Shown in pieces: positions 58,715 to 64,000 of a stretch of DNA of 64,000 nt. Within the stretch, counting starts at the first letter, position 1; each line of letters opens with the position of its first letter. The DNA lies in contig NZ_JARZAJ010000005.1 in the NCBI RefSeq assembly GCF_029892105.1, positions 124,001-188,000 on the forward strand, given 5' to 3'. Source of the DNA: Kitasatospora sp. GP82. GTDB taxonomy: Bacteria; Actinomycetota; Actinomycetes; Streptomycetales; Streptomycetaceae. Position numbers and translations under genes: made by a program. The notes below the pieces were generated by a model. It worked only from the letters and a program-made list of their open reading frames with translations. It searched no databases and was not told the origin of the DNA.

Positions 58715-61558
58715 TCAGCTCTCCTCGGGTGCGGCGGCGGCCTTCTTGGCAACGGCCTTCTTGGCCGTCGTCTTCTTCGCCGCAGCCGTGGCGGTGGTCT
58801 TCTTGGCGGCGGTCTTCTTGGCCGCCGTCTTCTTCGCGGTGGTGGTCTTCTTCGCGGCCGTCTTCTTGGCCGCCGGGGCCTTCTTGGCGGCCTTCTTCAC
58901 CGGTCCGCGCGCCCGCTTCTCGGCGAGCAGCTCATAGCCGCGCTCCGGCGTGATGGTCTCGACCTCGTCGTCCTTGCGCAGCGTGGCATTGGTCTCGCCG
59001 TCGGTGACGTACGGGCCGAAGCGGCCGTCCTTGACGACCACCGGGCGCTCGCTGACCGGGTCGGTGCCGAGCTCCTTGAGCGGCGGGGCGGCGGCGGCCC
59101 GGCCGCGCTGCTTGGGCTGGGCGTAGATCGCCAGCGCCTCGTCGAGAGTGATCGTGAAGAGCTGGTCCTCGCTGGTGAGCGAGCGCGAGTCGGTGCCGCG
59201 CTTGAGGTACGGGCCGTAGCGGCCGTTCTGCGCGGTGATCTCGTTGCCCTCGGGGTCGTTGCCGACCACGCGGGGCAGGGAGAGCAGCTTGAGGGCGTCG
59301 TCCAGGGTGACGGTGTCCAGGGACATCGTCTTGAACAGCGAGGCCGTGCGCGGCTTGACCGCGTTCTTGCCGGTCTTGGGCGTGCCCTCGGGCAGGATCT
59401 CGGTGACGTACGGGCCGTAGCGGCCGTCCTTGGCGACCAGCATGTTGCCGCTGACCGGGTCGATGCCCAGCTCGAAGTCGCCGCTGGGCTTGGCCAGCAG
59501 CTCCTCGGCAAGCTCGACGGTCAGCTCGTCCGGCGGCAGGTCGTCGGGGATGTCGGCGCGCTGGCCCGGCTCGTCGGCGACCTTCGAGGCCTTCTCGACG
59601 TACGGACCGTAGCGACCGACCCGCAGGGTGATCTCGTCACTGACCGGGAAGGAGCTGATCTCCCGGGCGTCGATCGCACCGAGGTCGGTGACGAGTTCCT
59701 TGAGGCCGCCGAGGTGGTCGCCGTCGCCGTTCCCGGCCTCGGCGGCGCCGCCAGCGCCCTCGCCCTCACCGAAGTAGAAGCGCTTCAGCCACGGGACGGA
59801 CTGCGCCTCACCTGCCGCGATGCGGTCGAGGTCGTCCTCCATCTTGGCGGTGAAGTCGTAGTCGACCAGGCGGCCGAAGTGCTTCTCCAGCAGGTTCACC
59901 ACGGCGAAGGAGAGGAAGGACGGCACAAGTGCCGTGCCCTTCTTGAAGACGTACTTGCGCCCGATGATGGTGTCGATGATCGAGGCGTAGGTGGAGGGGC
60001 GGCCGATCTCCCGGTCCTCCAGCTCCTTGACCAGCGAGGCTTCGGTGTAGCGGGCCGGCGGCTTGGTGGCGTGGCCCTCGGGGGTGAGCTGCTCGGCGGC
60101 CAGCGGGTCGCCCTCGGTGACCTGGGGCAGGCGGCGCTCGCGGTCGTCCAGCTCGGCGTTCGGGTCGTCGGCGCCCTCGACGTACGCCTTGAGGAAGCCG
60201 TGGAAGGTGATGATCTTGCCGGAGGCGGAGAACTCGACGTCCCGGCCGTCGGCGGCCCGGCCGCCCGCCCTGACGGTGACCGACTGGCCGACGGCGTCCT
60301 TCATCTGGGAGGCGACGGTCCGCATCCAGATCAGCTCGTAGAGCCGGAAGTCGTCGCCGCTCAGCCCGGTCTCGGCGGGCGTGCGGAAGCGGTCGCCGGA
60401 GGGGCGGATCGCCTCGTGCGCCTCCTGGGCGTTCTTCACCTTGGAGGCGTAGGTGCGCGGCGCGCTCGGCAGGTAGTCGGCCCCGTAGAGCTGGGTGACC
60501 TGGGCGCGGGCGGCGGCGATCGCGGTGTCGGACAGCGTGGTGGAGTCGGTACGCATATAGGTGATGAAGCCGTTCTCGTACAGCTTCTGGGCCACCTGCA
60601 TGGTCCGCTTCGCGCCGAAGCCCAGCTTGCGGCTGGCCTCCTGCTGGAGCGTGGTGGTGCGGAACGGCGCGTACGGCGAGCGGCGGTACGGCTTGGATTC
60701 GACGCTGCGGACGGCGAACGCCGTCTGCTCCAGGGCGGCGGCCAGCGCGCGGGCGGCCGTCTCGTCCAGGTGCAGGGTGTTGGCCGTCCTGAGCTGCCCG
60801 TCCGGGCCGAAGTCGCGGCCGCTGGCGATCCGCCTGCCGTCGACGGCGGCGAGGCGGGCGCCGAAGGTCTCCGGGTTCGCGGCGTCGGCGGGGGTACGGC
60901 CGGTGGCGAAGACACCGGTCAGGTCCCAGTACGAGGCGCTGGTGAAGGCGATCCGCTCGCGCTCGCGCTCGACCACCAGGCGGGTCGCGACCGACTGCAC
61001 ACGGCCCGCCGAAAGCTTCGGCATGACCTTCTTCCACAGCACCGGCGAGACCTCGTAGCCGTAGAGGCGGTCGAGGATACGACGGGTCTCCTGGGCGTCC
61101 ACCAGCCGCTGGTTCAGCGCGCGGGGGTTTCGGACGGCCTCCTGGATGGCGTCCTTGGTGATCTCGTGGAAGACCATCCGGTGCACCGGCACCTTGGGCT
61201 TCAGCACCTCCCGCAGGTGCCAGGCGATGGCCTCGCCCTCGCGGTCCTCATCGGTGGCGAGGAAGAGCTCGTCGGACTCCGCGAGCAGCGACTTGAGCTT
61301 GGTGACCTGCGACTTCTTGTCCGCGTTGACCACATAGATAGGGGCGAAGTCATGGTCTACGTCGACCCCGAGCCGGCGCACCTCGCCGGTGTACTTGTCC
61401 GGGACCTCGGCGGCAGTGCCTGGCAGGTCCCGGATGTGCCCGACGCTGGCCTCGACGACATAGCCGGGGCCGAGGTAGCCCTTGATCGTCTTCGCCTTGG
61501 CCGGCGACTCGACAATGACGAGTCGCTTGCCGTGCGCGGTCTCGCTGCTCGGGGACAC
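58715..61558 (-). CDS. topA: DNA topoisomerase I
   Basis: A 947-aa type IA topoisomerase that relaxes negative supercoils. The Toprim domain has VIVESPAKAKTIKGYLG and FLATDEDREGEAIAWHLREV; the catalytic tyrosine is Tyr334 in FITYMRTDSTTLS; SAGRVQSVATRLVV is the hinge. Four C-terminal zinc-less repeats each contain the GRYGPYV motif. The last 60 residues are a Lys/Ala/Thr tail (KKTAAKKTTTAKK) that binds DNA, an actinomycete feature. The GTG at 61558 starts just before the Toprim domain. Confidence 0.97.
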   Translation of the reverse strand: MSPSSETAHGKRLVIVESPAKAKTIKGYLGPGYVVEASVGHIRDLPGTAAEVPDKYTGEVRRLGVDVDHDFAPIYVVNADKKSQVTKLKSLLAESDELFLATDEDREGEAIAWHLREVLKPKVPVHRMVFHEITKDAIQEAVRNPRALNQRLVDAQETRRILDRLYGYEVSPVLWKKVMPKLSAGRVQSVATRLVVERERERIAFTSASYWDLTGVFATGRTPADAANPETFGARLAAVDGRRIASGRDFGPDGQLRTANTLHLDETAARALAAALEQTAFAVRSVESKPYRRSPYAPFRTTTLQQEASRKLGFGAKRTMQVAQKLYENGFITYMRTDSTTLSDTAIAAARAQVTQLYGADYLPSAPRTYASKVKNAQEAHEAIRPSGDRFRTPAETGLSGDDFRLYELIWMRTVASQMKDAVGQSVTVRAGGRAADGRDVEFSASGKIITFHGFLKAYVEGADDPNAELDDRERRLPQVTEGDPLAAEQLTPEGHATKPPARYTEASLVKELEDREIGRPSTYASIIDTIIGRKYVFKKGTALVPSFLSFAVVNLLEKHFGRLVDYDFTAKMEDDLDRIAAGEAQSVPWLKRFYFGEGEGAGGAAEAGNGDGDHLGGLKELVTDLGAIDAREISSFPVSDEITLRVGRYGPYVEKASKVADEPGQRADIPDDLPPDELTVELAEELLAKPSGDFELGIDPVSGNMLVAKDGRYGPYVTEILPEGTPKTGKNAVKPRTASLFKTMSLDTVTLDDALKLLSLPRVVGNDPEGNEITAQNGRYGPYLKRGTDSRSLTSEDQLFTITLDEALAIYAQPKQRGRAAAAPPLKELGTDPVSERPVVVKDGRFGPYVTDGETNATLRKDDEVETITPERGYELLAEKRARGPVKKAAKKAPAAKKTAAKKTTTAKKTAAKKTAAKKTTATAAAKKTTAKKAVAKKAAAAPEES

Positions 61559-61942
61559 CTTCGCTCTTCTCTCCCGGTCGTTACGTGTGCTGGCGGCGCG
61601 CCGGCGAAGGAGACGTTCCGCCCGACCTACCGCCGTCCGGAGCTGCCGCTGCGCGACGGCCCCACCAGCGGAGTGTGACCGTACCCTGGCCACTCTTGTC
61701 AAACGGACGGTTCCCACTTTTTCACCGGCAAGGCCGACCGACGCCACTCGAACGGTAACCCGATGATGCTCGATCGCGCCGCGCGGAGGGGGTAGCGGGG
61801 TGTCCAAGCGGCCGGATTCGGCCGGTGGCGGGCCGTGAACGGTTGATGACGGATCAGTCAGGTACCGGCCCGTCAGGTGCCGAAAGCCCGCTGCGGAGCT
61901 GCGCCCGCAGAGCGTAACCGGGAAAGTCCCGGGCTTGAGCGG
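61559..61942. other. 384-bp control region before topA
   Basis: It contains a consensus TTGACA (minus strand, around 61700) that could be the -35 of a topA promoter although no good -10 follows at 17 bp, and a hairpin CCGGGA/TCCCGG (61918-61932) that ends the DUF3592-like gene. No gene was recognised. Confidence 0.45.
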
Positions 61943-62425
61943 TCAGCCCGAAAACGCGGACGCCAGCAGGGTCAGGCCCCCGGCGAGGGCACTCGTACCG
62001 AGCAGCGCCCAGAAGACGTCGCCGGGCAGCGAGGGCCTGGTCTCGCAGGCCGCGAGCACCACGCGGCTCGGGCGCCTGGCGTCGTACGCGACCTGGACGG
62101 TGGCCCCCGGGGCCAGTCCGGCCGGGCGGCACAGCCGGGTGTGCCCGCGTGGACGGGAGAGCACCGACTCGGCCGGGCCCGGGCCCGCCGAACCGACCGT
62201 CGGCAGGGTGCAGTACGCGAGCAGCGGGGCGGTGTCCAGCTCGCCGTAGGGGTCGCCGTAGGGTTCCCCGTACGGATCTCCGTCCGCGACCACCCGGGCG
62301 GTGGCCGGGACGCCGTGGCGGCGCAGATGGTGGCGAAGTCGCAGTTCGAGGGCGCACCAGAGGAGCAGTGCGCCACCGAAGAGCATGAGGACGAATCCTG
62401 CTGCGGTCGCCGTCGGCGTCTCCAT
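61943..62425 (-). CDS. DUF3592-like membrane protein
   Basis: A 160-aa protein with an N-terminal helix (GFVLMLFGGALLLWCALELR) and a C-terminal helix (FWALLGTSALAGGLTLLAS) around a small beta domain with VQVAYDARRPSRVVL, the pattern of DUF3592 proteins. An in-frame repeat DPYGEPYGDPYGE lies in the loop. Start ATG 62425 has GGGAGGG upstream. Function unknown. Confidence 0.78.
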   Translation of the reverse strand: METPTATAAGFVLMLFGGALLLWCALELRLRHHLRRHGVPATARVVADGDPYGEPYGDPYGELDTAPLLAYCTLPTVGSAGPGPAESVLSRPRGHTRLCRPAGLAPGATVQVAYDARRPSRVVLAACETRPSLPGDVFWALLGTSALAGGLTLLASAFSG

Positions 62426-62744
62426 GTACGTCTCCCTCCCCGCGGTGCACATTCCGGTCCTCGTCCGGTCGCCCGACCCGGTGCACGGGGAGCGTGGCAG
62501 CCCGGGGACAACCTGGGGCTGACGACCGAAGTACGGCGGAGAACACCGGGGGAACAGGCGGGTGAACTGCCCCGGGACCCGGTCGCCCGATCCCGCCCGG
62601 GCCGGTGTTGGTGCCGATACGTCCCCACTGCGTCACAGCTGGGAAACGACGGTAACCCGCGGGCGCCGGGCGACGTGTAGAACCATGCCAGACGCCACGC
62701 CCGGTCACTCTCACCAAGTGGCCGGACACCAAGGGGGATTCATC

Positions 62745-63362
62745 ATGTCGGCCCACCGTCCGCTCGTTGCCGCAGCACTCCTCGCGACCACCGTCCTCAG
62801 TCTTGCCGCCTGCGGCGCAGGCAGCACGACGTCCACCGCCGCCGCCTCGGCCTCGCCGGCCGTAGCCACCTCGCCGAGCGCCTCGGCAACCGTGCCGCAG
62901 CAGTCCTCGGCCACGCCGGCCATCTCGCACACGGCCACCGCGCACCCGTCGGCCCCGGGGAAGCCCGCTCAGGGGACGCCCGCCGCGGACTGCACGACCG
63001 CCGCGCAGCGACCCGGACACCGGGTGGTCAACGTCGTCAGCGGCACCGCCGGGTCGTCCGAAATCGCCGCCACCGCGACCAAGTTCATCTGCGGCCCGAA
63101 CGTGGACGACGACGGCTACTACCAGCCCGCCGGCTCGCCCACCACGTTCAAGATTGCCTCCGGGGCCCAGGGCGAACTCTTCACCCTCGGCAACACCACC
63201 GCCACGCGCGGCGTCCCCGTCGCGCAGCTGATCCAGCACGCCGACGACTGCGGCCACCACCGCCCGGTCGACAGGCCGTACAGCTGCTTCGGCGGCAACT
63301 ACGACATCACGGTGGACGTGGCCGGCCACATCACCCACATCTCGGAGCTCTACCACCCCTGA
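62745..63362 (+). CDS. Secreted lipoprotein of unknown function
   Basis: A 205-aa exported protein. The signal peptide ends LSLAACGAGS, a good lipobox with Cys23. A Ser/Thr/Ala/Pro-rich linker (residues 24-80) is followed by a small C-terminal domain with four cysteines (ADCTTAAQR, FICGPNVDDDG, HADDCGHHRP, SCFGGNYDIT), probably disulphide-bonded. AAGGGGG upstream of the ATG. I do not recognise the family. Confidence 0.8.
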   Translation: MSAHRPLVAAALLATTVLSLAACGAGSTTSTAAASASPAVATSPSASATVPQQSSATPAISHTATAHPSAPGKPAQGTPAADCTTAAQRPGHRVVNVVSGTAGSSEIAATATKFICGPNVDDDGYYQPAGSPTTFKIASGAQGELFTLGNTTATRGVPVAQLIQHADDCGHHRPVDRPYSCFGGNYDITVDVAGHITHISELYHP

Positions 63363-63393
63363 GACGCAGCGGCGGCCGCGGCCGGGCACCGGG

Positions 63394-64000
63394 TCAGAGC
63401 ACCGGCTCCACGAACCCCTGCTCGGTCAGCAGCCGCAGCGACTCCGGCACCCGGTCCCGCAGCACCACCCGGTCCTCGCCGAGCAGGTGGGCAATCGCGT
63501 CGACGATCTCGCCGGCCGTGAGCGTGCCGTCGCACACCCCGACGAAGCCCGCACCGACCGTGTCCACCTTCGTCGCCCGCCGCATGCCACGGTTGTGACG
63601 GAGGATCACATGCTCGGGGTCCTCCGCCCCGGGCGGTCCGACCTGTTCCTGGACCACCTCGTCGGCGAGCACATAGCGCGCGGCGAGCAGGGCGGCGTCG
63701 TCGTGCGCCCGCAGGAAGTCCTGACGTGCGAACCAGCTCTCGATGTGCGGGCCGAGCGGCTGCTCCACCGGGTGCGGCCACTCCTCGATCCGTACGGTCG
63801 GCCGGGCCGCGCCGCCCGCCCTCAGGGTGATCCAGCCGAAGCCGATGCCCTCTACCCCTGCCGCCTCGAAGGTGTCCAGCCACTCGTCGTAGCGGGCCTG
63901 GTAGTCGGGCCCCGGGCCACGGTGGTCGCCGCCGTCGCGCAGCCACAACTCGGCGTACTGGGCGACGTCCTGGACCTCGCGCTGCACCACCCAGGCGTCC
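63394..64000 (-). CDS. Methyltransferase, C-terminal part (runs off the window)
   Basis: The open frame continues past the window edge (codons for D-A-W-V-V precede the listed GTG), so only the last 202 residues are seen. QREVQDVAQYAELWLRDGG and GIGFGWITLR match the C-terminal half of large actinomycete class I methyltransferases that modify a ribosomal or tRNA substrate; the SAM-binding part lies outside. In Streptomyces such a gene follows topA, as here. Confidence 0.75.
   Translation of the reverse strand, partial: DAWVVQREVQDVAQYAELWLRDGGDHRGPGPDYQARYDEWLDTFEAAGVEGIGFGWITLRAGGAARPTVRIEEWPHPVEQPLGPHIESWFARQDFLRAHDDAALLAARYVLADEVVQEQVGPPGAEDPEHVILRHNRGMRRATKVDTVGAGFVGVCDGTLTAGEIVDAIAHLLGEDRVVLRDRVPESLRLLTEQGFVEPVL

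Noticed and set aside
58740..58900. Tandem repeats near the topA 3' end as a separate element
   Set aside because: They encode the Lys/Ala tail of topoisomerase I and are in frame with it.
1..64000. Mobile element, prophage or CRISPR array
   Set aside because: No transposase, integrase, inverted-terminal pair or spaced direct repeats were found; repeats are short tandem duplications.

Overview
The window reads as chromosomal DNA of a high-GC filamentous actinomycete of the Streptomyces/Kitasatospora type. The evidence is very high GC with third-position bias, many GTG starts, purine-rich ribosome binding sites, a mycothiol gene (mshA), a dTMP kinase fused to a transporter-like domain, a topoisomerase I with a lysine/alanine tail, a PP2C phosphatase with a receiver domain, and many TetR/LysR/WYL regulators. 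I see no phage, plasmid, integrase, insertion sequence or CRISPR array. It looks like core chromosome with local gene decay. One tRNA (Thr, CGT) is present.

Layout. 0-7 kb: phosphoglycerate mutase, a YbjN-like protein, MshA, a methyltransferase, a macrodomain hydrolase, and a receiver-PP2C phosphatase. 7-9 kb: DUF2516 membrane protein, a heparin-binding-haemagglutinin-like coiled-coil protein and an HTH regulator, in the same order as Mycobacterium tuberculosis Rv0474-hbhA-Rv0476. 9-16 kb: SUMF1-like protein, a SWIM-protein remnant coupled to a large SNF2 helicase, DinB-like and YceI proteins. 15-22 kb: LysR with a divergent MFS exporter, a second macrodomain, GNAT and TetR genes sharing a palindrome-rich spacer, broken Eis-like and MerR genes, and an HSL-type hydrolase. 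22-28 kb: NlpC/P60 hydrolase, a membrane protein, a ThrE exporter, a decayed DedA gene, a DUF6445 oxygenase and a small secreted protein. 28-34 kb: a double-domain TetR regulator divergent from acyl-CoA dehydrogenase and acyl-CoA synthetase, then a small membrane protein and a cupin. 34-35 kb: a gene graveyard with an interrupted gene and a DHA2 exporter remnant.

35-48 kb: TatA-like protein, membrane serine/threonine kinase, an ECF sigma factor coupled to a membrane partner, tyrosine phosphatase, GNAT, methyltransferase, Nudix, a pseudokinase/flippase-like membrane protein, and a WYL regulator divergent from an MFS exporter. 48-64 kb: tRNA-Thr, LysE exporter, secreted peptidase lipoprotein, an esterase-like protein without its serine, holB, an acyltransferase, fused tmk, topA, a DUF3592-like protein, a lipoprotein and the 3' part of a methyltransferase.

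Functionally most genes are independent housekeeping or accessory units. Clear regulatory units are LysR/MFS, WYL/MFS, the divergent TetR and acyl-CoA genes, the HTH-HbhA-DUF2516 set and the sigma/membrane-partner pair. holB, tmk and topA are replication genes. No single large new system is evident. The most unusual points are the split receiver domain, the palindromic operators, a near-consensus DasR/GntR-type site before tatA, the pseudokinase fusion, and several genes caught in the act of decay. All assignments come from reading the sequence; no database search was run.
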